A stretch of 47,343 nucleotides of DNA, taken from positions 1-47,343 of the forward strand of contig CAZSWT010000023.1 of assembly GCA_964611035.1 (NCBI GenBank), in the 5' to 3' direction. The notes below the pieces were generated by a model. It made no database searches, was not told the origin of the DNA, and saw only the letters and a list, made by a program, of their open reading frames with translations. Below are positions 25,714 through 34,787 of the stretch, piece after piece. The position numbers and the translations under genes are program-made. Numbering within the stretch: position 1 is the first letter of the stretch; each line of letters starts with the position of its first letter. Source of the stretch: B33-G16 sp964611035 (GTDB taxonomy: Bacteria; Desulfobacterota; DSM-4660; Desulfatiglandales; B25-G16).

Positions 25714-25756
25714 AGTAATTTCTCAAAATCCTGTGGAAATTTATTGCTTTGTTAGC

Positions 25757-25989
25757 ACATGGATGTCTTTTTTTGCTTATGCCCTTAAATATAACTTAAG
25801 ATTAGTTGTCGTATCAAAATTGGGTAATATAGACAGATCATATAACTATAAGGTCAAGTTGCCCTTCGGCCTCGAGCTCAAGGCCGAGGGGCTCTCGACA
25901 GGCTCAGGGCCGAGAGGCTATTACCCAATTTTGAAACGACATAGCAAGGCGCCATGTTAGAAGGGCATAACAAAAAAAGACACCCATGT
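25757..25989. mobile_element. Nested inverted-repeat element A (MITE-like), inside the bam cluster
   Basis: 233 bp with terminal inverted repeats 25757-25786 and 25961-25989 (ACATGG-RTGTCTTTTTTTG...TTATGCCCTT; one mismatch and one indel), a second inner inverted repeat 25808-25829/25919-25940 (22 bp, one mismatch) and GC-rich palindromes in the middle (25861-25872/25881-25892). The core shares the 'CGACAGGCTCAGGGCCGAG' motif with 14805-14925. It encodes nothing and sits 43 bp after bamD, 102 bp before bamE. Its termini resemble those of elements at 36256 and 33022. Target-site duplication not evident. Confidence 0.65.
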
Positions 25990-26091
25990 CCTTCCTTAAA
26001 TTATTGAGCAGATACGATTTAGATTAAGTAAGGCTAACCCTGCAGACCCGGATACTACGGGCACAAATAAATCTGATAAGGACATAGAGAA

Positions 26092-29000
26092 GTGGAAAAA
26101 GAAGCAGTTCAAGGACAACTTCCTAAAAATTTCACAGACAGCGATTTTGGAGATGTGATGGTTGTTGGTGGAGGCATCAGCGGTGTTCAATCCTCTCTTG
26201 ATCTTGCCAGTGCTGGTTTTAAGGTTTACCTTGTTGAGAAATCACCTTCCATTGGCGGCCATATGGCCCAGCTTGACAAGACCTTTCCCACCAATGAATG
26301 CTCCACGTGAATACTTGCGCCCAAACTGGTCGAGGTCGGCCGGCATCCCAATATAGAGGTCCTGACCTATACTGAAGTTGACAGTGTGGAAGGGGAAGCG
26401 GGAGATTTTAAGGTAACCCTGATCAAAAAGCCCAGATATATTAAAGAGGACATATGCACGGGTTGTGCTACCTGTGTGGAATACTGCCCGGTTACGGTAC
26501 CTGATCCATATAATCAAGACTTATCTTCGAATAAAGCTATCCATATATACTTCGATCAAGCAATTCCCCTTGTCACTTATGTAGACCCTGAAGCATGTCT
26601 TTACCTTAAAGAAAAGAAATGTCTTATTTGCGAAGGAGTCTGTGAGAATGAAGCCATAGATTTTAGTCAAGAGCCGGAGAAGGTAGAGGTAAACGTAGGT
26701 GCTATAGTTCTATCTTCCGGCCTTGAGCCATTTGACCCGAGGGTGCGGGGTGACTATGGCTACGGAACGATGGAGAACGTGCTAACGAGTCTTGATTTTG
26801 AACGGTTATTATCTTCCACCGGGCCATACGGAGGAGACATATTGCGCCCTTCCGACGCGAAGCATCCGAAAAAGATAGCCTGGATTCAGTGCGTCGGTTC
26901 CAGACAAGTCATCCCGGGCGGTAACAGCTATTGTTCAGCCGTATGCTGCACCTATACCCAGAAACAGGCGATTTTGACAAAAGTTCATGACGCAGATGCA
27001 GAATGTACGATATTCCATAACGATATTCGTTCCTATGGCAAGGATTTTGAGACATACTACCAAAGAGCAGCAGACCTTCCCGGTGTTCGATTTATAAGGA
27101 GCTACGTATCAATAGGAAAGGAGATCCCTGAAACCAAGAATGTAACTATAAGATACTCTATTCCCGAAGAGGGCGTAAAGGAAGAAGAATTCGAACTGGT
27201 GGTATTATCCGTTGGATTGAACCCTCCTGCTGATGCGAAGGGCCTGGCAAATAAGTTCGGCATTGAGCTCAATTCTCACGGATTCTGTAAAACCAATCCT
27301 CTTAATCCTATTGAGACCTCTCAGACGGGGATCTTTGTAAGCGGAGGCTTCCAGGGTCCTATGGATATCCCCGAGTCGGTTTTTACTGCCAGCGGGGCTG
27401 GTGCCCTTACTGGTGAACTCCTTTACAACAGGCAAGGGAAGCTGACCACAGAAAAGATATATCCGCCGGAAAGGGATGTCTCGGAAGAGGAAACCAGGAT
27501 AGGAGTTTTTGTGTGTCATTGTGGGGCCAATATCGGGAGCGTGGTAGATGTTCCTTCCGTCGTTGAATATGCCTTAACCTTACCCAGTGTTGTCTATGCT
27601 CAGGAACAGCTATTTTCATGTGCTACTAATTCTGCTGAAGAAATAACAGACATGATAAAGGAAAAAGGGCTCAATCGAGTGGTTATCTCTGCCTGCTCCC
27701 CCTTGACCCTTGAACCGTTATTCCAGGACACCCTGAGGGAGGCGGGAATTAATCAATATTTCTTAGAAATGGCTAATATTAGGGAGCATGACTCCTGGGT
27801 TCACTCTCGAGAAAAGGAAGAAGCCACCCAAAAGGCAAAGGATATCCTCCGGATGTCGGTAGCACGAGCTGCCCTTTTGGAGCCATTACAGGAAATTGAG
27901 CTGCCGGTCAACAAGACGGCGTTAGTGGTTGGTGGAGGTATAGCCGGCATGACTTCTGCTCTCTCCATAGCCAACCAGGGACATGAGGTTTACCTGCTGG
28001 AAAAGGATAAAGAACTGGGGGGAATGGCTCGAAGGCTTTATTACACCCTGGAAGGGCTGGATGTCCAAGCCTATTTGCGTGATGTAATACGCAAGGTTTA
28101 TCAGCACCCCTTAATACATATATCTACTGATGCCATCATCACAGAGGCTACCGGTTATATTGGGAATTTTGTAACCAGGGTGACCTCTGAAGGAAGGGTC
28201 AAGGAAATATACCATGGAGCAGCCGTCATCGCTACTGGTGCTGAAGAATATAGACCCACAGAATATCTTTATGGGGAAGATGACCGGGTGTTGACCCTGC
28301 TGGAGTTGGAGGACCAAATCACCAAGAGAGAAGAAAGGCTGATTAACTCTCAGACCCTGGTGATGATCCAATGCGTAGGCTGCAGAAATGAAGACAGAAA
28401 TTACTGCAGCCGGGTATGTTGCAGCCAGGCTATAAAGAACGCCTTGAAACTAAAAGAGATAAACCCCCAGATGGATATCTACATCCTATTCCGGGATATG
28501 AGAACCTATGGGTTCAGAGAGGATTATTACCGGGAAGCGTCTGATAAAGATGTAAAGTTCATCCGCTATGAGCCGGATGATAAACCCCAGGTGGAAGTTG
28601 TTGAGGAGGGTGGTCAGCGCGTTTTAAGGGTTACAGTGACCGATCCTATTTTAGGCCAGAGGCTTGCTATAGATACTGATTACCTTGCTTTGGCTGCCGC
28701 CGTTATCCCCTCAGCAGGAAGTCAAGAAATAGCCAAACTATTCAAGGTCTCTTTGGGACCGGATGGCTTTTTCAAAGAAGCCCATGTCAAATTAAGACCT
28801 GTTGACTTTGCCACGGATGGCGTTTTCCTGTGTGGGACAGCTCACTATCCCAAGCATATACCTGAAGCGATTAACCAGGCTTATGGAGCTGCCGGCCGGG
28901 CCGCAGTTCTTCTCTCACATGATATAGTCACAGTCTCAGGTTCTGTTTGCGAGGTGGCTGAGAAGAGGTGTATGGGTTGTGGCGCATGTATCGATGCCTG

Positions 29001-29181
29001 TGCGTATGGTGCTATAGAGTTTCATGATACACGACAAGGCAAAAAAGCCGTGGTTAATCCTGTTCTATGTAAAGGATGTGGCCTTTGTAATGCATTGTGC
29101 CCAACATGGGCTATTTCTCTAAAGCATTTTACTAATGAAGAGGTGTTTAGTGAAATTGACGCAGCGGTTGCAGAGTTGTAG
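26092..29181 (+). CDS. bamE: BamE-like HdrA-type flavoprotein, selenocysteine at codon 73 (in-frame TGA at 26308-26310)
   Basis: 1029 residues including Sec, GTG start at 26092 (stops lie 12 and 15 nt before it in frame; AAGGA nine nt upstream). First FAD/NAD fold VVGGGISG (24-31); then 'TFPTNECST-U-ILAPKLVEVG': HdrA families carry Cys at this TGA position. An internal ferredoxin 'CTGCATCVEYC', a second FAD fold VVGGGIAG near 612, and a C-terminal 2x[4Fe-4S] ferredoxin (about 959-1000) complete a double-HdrA layout. It would be the bifurcating/branching flavoprotein passing low-potential electrons to BamBCD. Reading TGA as stop would leave a 72-aa fragment and a headless 931-codon remainder. 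The frame is otherwise intact, so decay is unlikely. Confidence 0.85.
26308..26343 (+). promoter_or_regulatory. Candidate SECIS element of BamE
   Basis: Downstream of the TGA (26308-26310) the RNA can form CUGGUC (26326-26331)/GGCCGG (26338-26343) with a 6-nt loop GAGGUC. The loop begins 22 nt after the TGA and contains the GGUC core typical of bacterial SECIS loops. The stem is short and contains G-U pairs. Confidence 0.5.
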
Positions 29182-29216
29182 AAGCCCACTGATGAACAAA
29201 AAGGAGTGATATAAGA

Positions 29217-30053
29217 ATGGGTACAGGATTTGGATTTAAACCAAGAATTGTAGGTTTTTTATGCCATTGGTGAGGATACGCCGCTGCTGATCTGGCTGGA
29301 GTTTCCAGACTACAATATCCCCCGGAAATTAGGATTATCCGCGTCATGTGCGGTGGTAGAATTGATATGGCATTTATACTCCGAGCCTTCTCAGATGGGG
29401 CTGATGGAGCAATTATCTGCAGCTGTTGGCCTGGTGAATGCCATTTCGTCCCTGAAGGAAATTACAATGCAGTCAGCATGATGAATTTGACCAGAAAATT
29501 GCTGGGGCACATAGGGATAAATCCCGAAAGATTAAGGCTTCAATGGGTATCCTCTTCTGAAGGGATCCAGTTCGCTGAAACTGTAACTGACTTTACCACA
29601 AAGGTGAAGGAGTTAGGCCCTCTTGGCACAAGCGAAGGAATGAATGAAAATGTATTAAAATCCAAACTTCAAGAGGTTACAAAGCTAATCCCCTACATTA
29701 AGATCGTGGAAAGGGAGAAGCTGGCGTTACATCTTGATAACGTAGAAGAGTATAACGCACTTTACACCACTGACGAGATAGAGAAGTTATTTAGTGAAGT
29801 AATTTCTTACTATATTGATCCGGATAAGTGTCAGGCCTGTATGATTTGCCTTAGGAAATGCCCTGTAGAGGCGATTGTAGGTGGCAAAAACCAGATCCAT
29901 GTGATTGACCAGGAGAAATGCATAAAATGCGGAACTTGCTTTGAATCTTGCCCCCCTCGCTTTGGTGCTGTGAAGAAAATTTCCGGCGAGCCTGTTCCGC
30001 CTCCTGTTCCTGAAGAAGAAAGAACTATAGTCAAAAAGAGTAAAGAAAAATGA
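29217..30053 (+). CDS. bamF: BamF-like MvhD/ferredoxin fusion, selenocysteine at codon 19 (in-frame TGA at 29271-29273)
   Basis: 278 residues including Sec, ATG 29217 with AAAAGGAG eight nt upstream. The N-terminus 'FLCHW-U-GYAAADLAGVSR' matches the MvhD/FrhD-type 'CNWCSYAGADLAG' with TGA at the second Cys. 'CGGRIDM...GADGAIICSCWPGECHF' continues the MvhD fold (2Fe-2S-binding delta-type subunit). The C-terminus adds a 2x[4Fe-4S] ferredoxin: 'CQACMICLRKC' and 'CIKCGTCFESC'. MvhD-type subunits carry electrons to HdrA. It follows bamE by 35 bp. BamG-I (NADH-dehydrogenase-like) are not in the window. Confidence 0.85.
29271..29320 (+). promoter_or_regulatory. Candidate SECIS element of BamF
   Basis: After the TGA, GGATA (29274-29278) pairs with TATCC (29316-29320), and inside it TCTGG (29291-29295) pairs with CCAGA (29305-29309) around a 9-nt loop CTGGAGTTT. 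The inner stem starts 18 nt after the TGA, as expected for bacterial SECIS. The purine-rich loop contains GGAGUU. Confidence 0.45.
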
Positions 30054-30421
30054 GAGAAATCCTTTTACCGATTGACTGAAAAGAAGTCAGTTAAAGCAAG
30101 GGAAGGGATGACTATTTTAAAGAGGGAACTGGCTATGAGCAAGAAGAAGCGGCAACACACGGCGAAATACCAGAGGCAACTGTGAACTGGGAGATCTCTT
30201 TTAGTCTTTGCTCAATTGTTTAGTTGATATATTTTTTCTGTAAAAATAGCGTTTCGAATAGATCTACTATTTCTTCCACAATGTAGTATACCTTCTTTTA
30301 AATCTATTTTTCATTGTAACTCCTTAAAGATACATTGATAGAACGATATTTTTTCGTTATGGTATCTGTGAGAAATTTTTAGTTAACCCTTTTGCACGTT
30401 TCTTTTTTGGCATAAGAGAAT
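30054..30421. other. Intergenic region after bamF, no convincing gene
   Basis: 368 bp. The first 130 bp hold a 25-codon frame (30108-30185, beginning MTILKRELAMSKKKRQHTAKYQ) that faintly recalls the start of IS-type transposase OrfA proteins, too short to call. A small hairpin (TGACT/AGTCA) lies near 30073-30089. The remainder is AT-rich and presumably contains the promoter of the site-2 protease gene. Confidence 0.4.
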
Positions 30422-31087
30422 ATGCTTGAAGTAATTTTGATAATTGCAATACTTCTTTTCTCTGTCATGATTCATGAGTGTGCTCATGGTGTAGTTGCTT
30501 TGTGGTTTGGAGATGATACTGCACTAAGACAGGGGAGGTTGTCTCTTAATATTGTAAAGCATATAGATCTGGTAGGAACCATTATCTTACCATTGGTTTT
30601 GCTTTCCTTTTATCTGATGACAGGGTCTGGTATCATTTTTGGTTGGGCCAAACCCGTTCCTGTGAGTTTAGGCAGATTACGAAATCCTCAAAGAGATTAC
30701 ACATTTGTCTCTCTGGCCGGTCCTCTGTCTAATATCCTTTTGGCCTTTGTTTTTGGATTCATATTACTTTTCTCAATAATACTCTTAAAGGGCCATAGCA
30801 CCATTTTTTCTATTCTAACGTTATTGTGTCTTTTCGGTGTTAAGATTAATATTATTTTAGCCATGTTTAATCTTATTCCAATTCCCCCTTTGGATGGTTC
30901 GCATGTGCTGGCCTTTCTGCTTCCTTATCCTATTTCGGTCAAATATCAGCAGTTCGCACGATATGGGTTCTTGATAATACTCATCCTCATCCTTACAGAT
31001 GCCTTAAAATACCCTTTCTTGCTTGCTGATTATTTCTCGAGGATTTTACTTGGCTGGATGATTAGTATAGGGCGTTTTTTTGGGTAG
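30422..31087 (+). CDS. Site-2 protease family protein (M50)
   Basis: 221 aa, largely membrane. The zinc motif is HECAH (His18, Glu19, His22) in the first helix and the third ligand lies in 'NLIPIPPLDGSHVL' near residue 160. It has the compact topology of stand-alone Rv1-type S2P homologues without PDZ domain. Such intramembrane metalloproteases cleave membrane-bound substrates such as anti-sigma factors; the substrate here is unknown. It is followed by tRNA-His on the other strand. Confidence 0.85.
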   Translation: MLEVILIIAILLFSVMIHECAHGVVALWFGDDTALRQGRLSLNIVKHIDLVGTIILPLVLLSFYLMTGSGIIFGWAKPVPVSLGRLRNPQRDYTFVSLAGPLSNILLAFVFGFILLFSIILLKGHSTIFSILTLLCLFGVKINIILAMFNLIPIPPLDGSHVLAFLLPYPISVKYQQFARYGFLIILILILTDALKYPFLLADYFSRILLGWMISIGRFFG

Positions 31088-31119
31088 GCTGTTAATAAAC
31101 ACAGAAAACACTGATTTAT

Positions 31120-31196
31120 TGGGGTGAGTGACGGGACTTGAACCCGCGACCACTGGGGCCACAACCCAGTGCTCTACCAACTGAGCTACACCCACC
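31120..31196 (-). tRNA. tRNA-His (GTG anticodon)
   Basis: Read on the minus strand, the acceptor GTGGGTG pairs with CACTCAC (one G-U pair), followed by TAGCTC D-arm, anticodon stem CTGGG/CCCAG with loop TTGTGGC (anticodon GTG), variable loop, and T-arm GGGTTCAAGTCCC. The encoded 5' extra G (G-1, position 31196) faces C73, the hallmark of tRNA-His, and the 3' CCA is encoded (31120-31122). It lies between the site-2 protease and selA. This is not tRNA-Sec. Confidence 0.95.
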
Positions 31197-31281
31197 ACAC
31201 TATATTAGCTTATATCATACTATTTACTTTTTGGCAACTGGATATTTGTATGTATCTTAGCAGTACAATAAGGAGTCACAA

Positions 31282-32709
31282 GTGAAAAAAGATGATAAAA
31301 ATATGATTTTTAGACAGTTACCATCGGTAGAGTATCTATTGGAGTCGTCTGTCATTAAGGGATTTCTTTTGACTACTCCTCGGGCCCTGGTTTTGAGGGC
31401 CATTCATTATGTGTTAGATGAACTGAGGCAAAAGATAAACAGAGCTCAGAAAGAGTATGAATTGCCAGACTTGGCGTTAGGTACTTTAGTTGATCAGATA
31501 AGAAAACGAATAATAACTCTATCTCAGCCGAGCCTAAGACACGTTATCAATGCCACTGGAGTCATTGTGCACACTAATTTGGGAAGATCGCTGCTGGCAA
31601 AAAGGGTTATTTTAACATTTAATGCCTTAGCAGGCTCTTATAGCAACTTAGAATATGATTTAAAGACTGGCAAAAGAGGGAGCAGGTATGTACATGTGGA
31701 AGACATACTTATTGAGCTGACCGGGGCAGAGAGTGTTATGGTTGTTAATAATAATGCTGCCGCAGTTCTCATCACCCTGGATACTATTGCCAAAGATAAG
31801 GAGGTTATAATTTCCAGAGGCCAATTAGTAGAGATTGGCGGCTCCTTTAGAATACCTGAGGTCATGAAAAAGAGTGGAGCGAGGATGTTTGAGGTGGGAA
31901 CTACCAACAAAACAACTATTAGTGATTATGAGGCTGCTATTGTATCAAATACCGCTCTTTTGCTTAAGGTTCACACGAGTAATTTTCAGACAGTAGGATT
32001 TACAGAGGAAGTACCGTTAGATACACTTGTTGCTTTGGGAAAAAAATATAACCTTCCTGTAATGGAGGATCTTGGCAGCGGTTGCTTTATTGATTTTTCT
32101 CGATATGGACTAACAAAAGAACCAACGGTTCAGGATTCTGTCGCAAAAGGGGCAGATATAATCACCTTCAGTGGTGATAAGATGCTGGGTGGACCACAAT
32201 GCGGAATAATTCTTGGAAAGGAAAAGATTATTTCGGCAATAAAGGCGAACCAACTTGCGAGGGCTCTCAGGATAGATAAATTAACCCTTTTTGCGCTTCA
32301 GGAAACACTAAGCATTTACAGGGATGAGAAGAAAGCAATACGCCAGATACCTACATTGAGAATGATATGCCAGTCCTATCAGAGTGTGTGTCGAAAGGCG
32401 AAAAAGCTATTGGATATGATCGGAAGGGTAGGTAATAGTGCTCTCTCTATAAGCTTATGTGATGGTTTTTCTCGGGTTGGTGGTGGCGCCATGCCTTTAG
32501 AGGAGATACAAAGTAGACTTCTTTGCATATCTCCAGGGAAACTCTCAGCCACGTATATAGCAAATGCATTGAGTGGCTATAATCCACCTATTATAGCAAG
32601 ACTTGAGAAAGATCAGGTTTTGCTGGATGCACGAACCATCCAGGAAAAAGAGATAAAAATTGTAGCCGAGGCTATAAAAATACTATCTGCAAAAAGCACG
32701 ATCACCTAA
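31282..32709 (+). CDS. selA: L-seryl-tRNA(Sec) selenium transferase
   Basis: 475 aa with a GTG start preceded by AAGGAG. PLP-binding fold-type I domain; Lys300 in 'DIITFSGDKMLGGPQCG' is the Schiff-base lysine. Other landmarks: 'NATGVIVHTNLGRS' and 'LPVMEDLGSGCFID'. SelA turns Ser-tRNA(Sec) into Sec-tRNA(Sec) with selenophosphate. Its presence 1.2 kb after two TGA-containing genes supports reading those TGAs as Sec. selB, selC and selD are not recognised in this window. Confidence 0.95.
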   Translation: MKKDDKNMIFRQLPSVEYLLESSVIKGFLLTTPRALVLRAIHYVLDELRQKINRAQKEYELPDLALGTLVDQIRKRIITLSQPSLRHVINATGVIVHTNLGRSLLAKRVILTFNALAGSYSNLEYDLKTGKRGSRYVHVEDILIELTGAESVMVVNNNAAAVLITLDTIAKDKEVIISRGQLVEIGGSFRIPEVMKKSGARMFEVGTTNKTTISDYEAAIVSNTALLLKVHTSNFQTVGFTEEVPLDTLVALGKKYNLPVMEDLGSGCFIDFSRYGLTKEPTVQDSVAKGADIITFSGDKMLGGPQCGIILGKEKIISAIKANQLARALRIDKLTLFALQETLSIYRDEKKAIRQIPTLRMICQSYQSVCRKAKKLLDMIGRVGNSALSISLCDGFSRVGGGAMPLEEIQSRLLCISPGKLSATYIANALSGYNPPIIARLEKDQVLLDARTIQEKEIKIVAEAIKILSAKSTIT

Positions 32710-32736
32710 AAAAATTGGCGCCACCACCGATTTTTT
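32708..32736 (+). terminator. Terminator-like hairpin after selA
   Basis: Immediately after the selA stop, AAAAAAATTGG (ending at 32718) pairs with CCGATTTTTT (32727-32736) around an 8-nt loop; a T-run ends the hairpin. It has few G-C pairs, but the layout is that of a bidirectional rho-independent terminator. Confidence 0.5.
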
Positions 32737-33021
32737 AAACCAGTAAGGAATCTTACTCGTGACTTTAAAGCCAGAGTAATTAATTACTTTGACCTTGGCC
32801 CGCTGTATAGACTTAATACGATGATTCGAGCTCTCAATATCCCATAAACCTCGCAGGTTTATTTGCGCATGTAAGACCAGGGAGAGCTGTTAAATGTGGA
32901 TGCCAAAACTTCGGACCTTTAAAAAAATTGTTTAGAAAAGTAAAGACTGCCGAAAATGATAAAGCGTTTCTTTGACAAGATAAACATCTAACGAAGCTTC
33001 GCCTCAAACCGACAAGTTGTG

Positions 33022-33237
33022 AGGAGCATGGGTATCTCTTTTCAGGTAATGAACTGGGCAGTAACTTCTGCTCGTCCATTACCGATGCTCCAGGCGGGCG
33101 GCCATCTAAGTCTTGGACTCTCGAGGGAGAGGTGACGGGTAAGTTCTCTAAGGCCTTCCCGCCCGCCTTTACCCGTGCCAATAGCTGGCTTACACGTATC
33201 CGCTTCTTCATACCTGAAAAGAGATACCCATGCTCCT
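33022..33237. mobile_element. Nested inverted-repeat element C (MITE-like)
   Basis: 216 bp bounded by a perfect 27-bp inverted repeat (33022-33048/33211-33237) that begins AGGAGCATGGGTATCTC. Inside are an AGGCGGGCGG (33092-33101) arm facing its complement at 33159-33168 and ACGGGTAA/TTACCCGT (33135-33142/33169-33176). The outer arm start resembles elements A and B. Lies in the 584-bp gene-free gap between selA and the HU gene; no ORF in it has family character. Confidence 0.6.
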
Positions 33238-33293
33238 TTTAAAACTTGACACATTTGTTAAGAAGTTGCCTTATGAAGACATCTAGTTATGCA

Positions 33294-33563
33294 CTACAGG
33301 CTTTCTTTTAATTCCTTACCCGGGCGAAATCTGACAACCTTGCTGGCTTTAATTTGAATCGGTGCTCCAGTCTGTGGGTTTCTCCCGGTTCTGGCTTTTC
33401 TATTGACTACCACAAAGGTTCCGAAACCGGCTAAGGGAAGTTTACCCTCTTTTTTAATGGTATTTTTTGCAGCAGCAAGAAAAGAATTCAATGCTCTTTC
33501 TGAATCGGCCTTTGTTAAACCTGTGCTCTTGGCTATCGCTGATATTAATTCTGCTTTTGTCAT
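33294..33563 (-). CDS. HU-family DNA-binding protein
   Basis: 89 aa from ATG 33563: AGGAGG sits nine nt upstream, whereas the alternative GTG 33572 abuts it. The HU fold is complete: 'KAELISAIAKSTGLTKADSERALN' and the DNA-arm region 'GFGTFVVVNRKARTGRNPQTG' with the intercalating Pro in 'RNPQTG', then 'KASKVVRFRPGKELKESL'. It bends and compacts DNA; whether HU or IHF-like cannot be decided. The gene is convergent with selA, with element C between. Confidence 0.92.
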   Translation of the reverse strand: MTKAELISAIAKSTGLTKADSERALNSFLAAAKNTIKKEGKLPLAGFGTFVVVNRKARTGRNPQTGAPIQIKASKVVRFRPGKELKESL

Positions 33564-34145
33564 GAGTGTCACCCTCCTATTTTATTTTTTATATTGAATG
33601 CAAAAGGTACTTCCCCTTATTACTATTACTTTCTCCCCCCTTTCCCTATAAATTTTCTTAGATAATTTTTTTAAAAGATAGATAGGTACATTGTCTAATA
33701 ATTACGGATGTTATTTAGGAGCGATTGACCCTGTTGATTCACTTCAGGGTTATTGATAAAAGAAACATTATGTTGAGCATGGAGGTGTCTTCCACATTTA
33801 GTTTCTCAGGAGATATGAATACATTCTTAAAATGCATATCAACAAAGCATTGAAGAGTTATTAGCATAGTGAAGTATCATTTTCAATAAAAAATTCTGTA
33901 ATTTGAAATAAATTTTTTCTTGCTTATATTATAGCATGAATTAAATATTTAAATTTATAATATTAGCAGATAGATATTACAATTACTTAAATTAATTTAT
34001 AAGTAAATAATATTTCGGATTTCAATTAGTTAGAAGTCAATCCAGAGAAGTAAATCCAGGATTGACAAATGTGTATAGAGATTGTAGTTTTAAAAACCTT
34101 ATGTGTGATAGGTAAGGTATATCCACAAGATAACGAGGCACAGGC
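33564..34145. other. Gene-free AT-rich gap between HU and gmhA
   Basis: About 580 bp without a supported gene. Sequence is very AT-rich from 33880 to 34030. A hairpin ACCCTG...CAGGGT occurs near 33728-33750. At 33772-33790 there is GAGCATGGAGGTGTCTT, which matches the terminal motif of elements A-C; no opposite arm is found, so this may be a solo end. Promoters for both divergent genes are expected here. Confidence 0.5.
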
Positions 34146-34712
34146 ATGGAAGAGATTATTAGAAGAGTAGCCAAAGAAAGCCAGAGAATTCAAGAGGGTT
34201 TTATTAGAAAAAATACCTCTTCATTGATAGATTGTGCTGAATGTATATCGAAAGCCTTTAAAAATGACAGAAAGCTTATGCTGTGTGGTAATGGAGGAAG
34301 TGCAGCTGATGCACAGCATATTGCCGCAGAATTTGTTAACAGGTTTCTATTAGACCGCCATCCCTTACCAGCCATGGCACTCACCACTGATACCTCTATT
34401 ATTACAAGCGTAGCAAATGATTACAGCTATGAAGAAGTCTTCTCTAAGCAGATTCAGGCCCTTGGTGTTGAAGGAGATATATTGCTTGCTATTTCAACTA
34501 GTGGAAATTCGAACAACATTCTTTCTGCCATAAGGACTGCTAAAGAGAAGGGTTTATATACCGTTGGTCTTATAGGAGGAGATGGCGGAAAAATGCTCAC
34601 ATTAGTAGATTTACCATTTGTGGTTGAAAGCAACCAGACCCCTCGAGTTCAGGAAACCCATATCTTGGCAGGACACCTAATATGCGAGTTAGTTGAGCAT
34701 ATACTTTTTTAA
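34146..34712 (+). CDS. gmhA: Phosphoheptose isomerase (SIS domain)
   Basis: 188 aa, typical GmhA length. 'MLCGNGGSAADAQHIAAEFVNRF' provides the phosphate-binding GNGGS (48-52) with His58 and Glu62 in the active-site region; the SIS second site is 'ISTSGNSNNIL', and 'ETHILAGHLICELVE' holds the C-terminal catalytic His. It isomerises sedoheptulose 7-phosphate to D-glycero-D-manno-heptose 7-phosphate for LPS heptose. It is followed by a DHS-like gene in the same direction after 75 bp. Confidence 0.92.
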   Translation: MEEIIRRVAKESQRIQEGFIRKNTSSLIDCAECISKAFKNDRKLMLCGNGGSAADAQHIAAEFVNRFLLDRHPLPAMALTTDTSIITSVANDYSYEEVFSKQIQALGVEGDILLAISTSGNSNNILSAIRTAKEKGLYTVGLIGGDGGKMLTLVDLPFVVESNQTPRVQETHILAGHLICELVEHILF

Positions 34713-34787
34713 GAAAATATCTTCATGATAACAAGATCGCATAGGCGAAAGACTTACAAAGAAGAATAACACACGGATGAATTAACA

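Noticed and set aside
26305..26312. Frameshift or nonsense decay of bamE at TGA
   Set aside because: The frame is otherwise open for 956 more codons, the TGA sits exactly at a family Cys, a SECIS-like hairpin follows and selA is near.
30108..30185. 25-codon ORF with a basic sequence resembling a transposase OrfA start
   Set aside because: Too short to support; no inverted repeats or remaining transposase found.
31120..31196. tRNA near selA being selC
   Set aside because: Anticodon GTG, G-1:C73 and 7-bp acceptor identify tRNA-His.
32737..33021. tRNA-Sec gene or a protein fragment downstream of selA
   Set aside because: No tRNA-Sec-like cloverleaf with a UCA anticodon found; the minus-strand open stretch is short and has stops in other parts.
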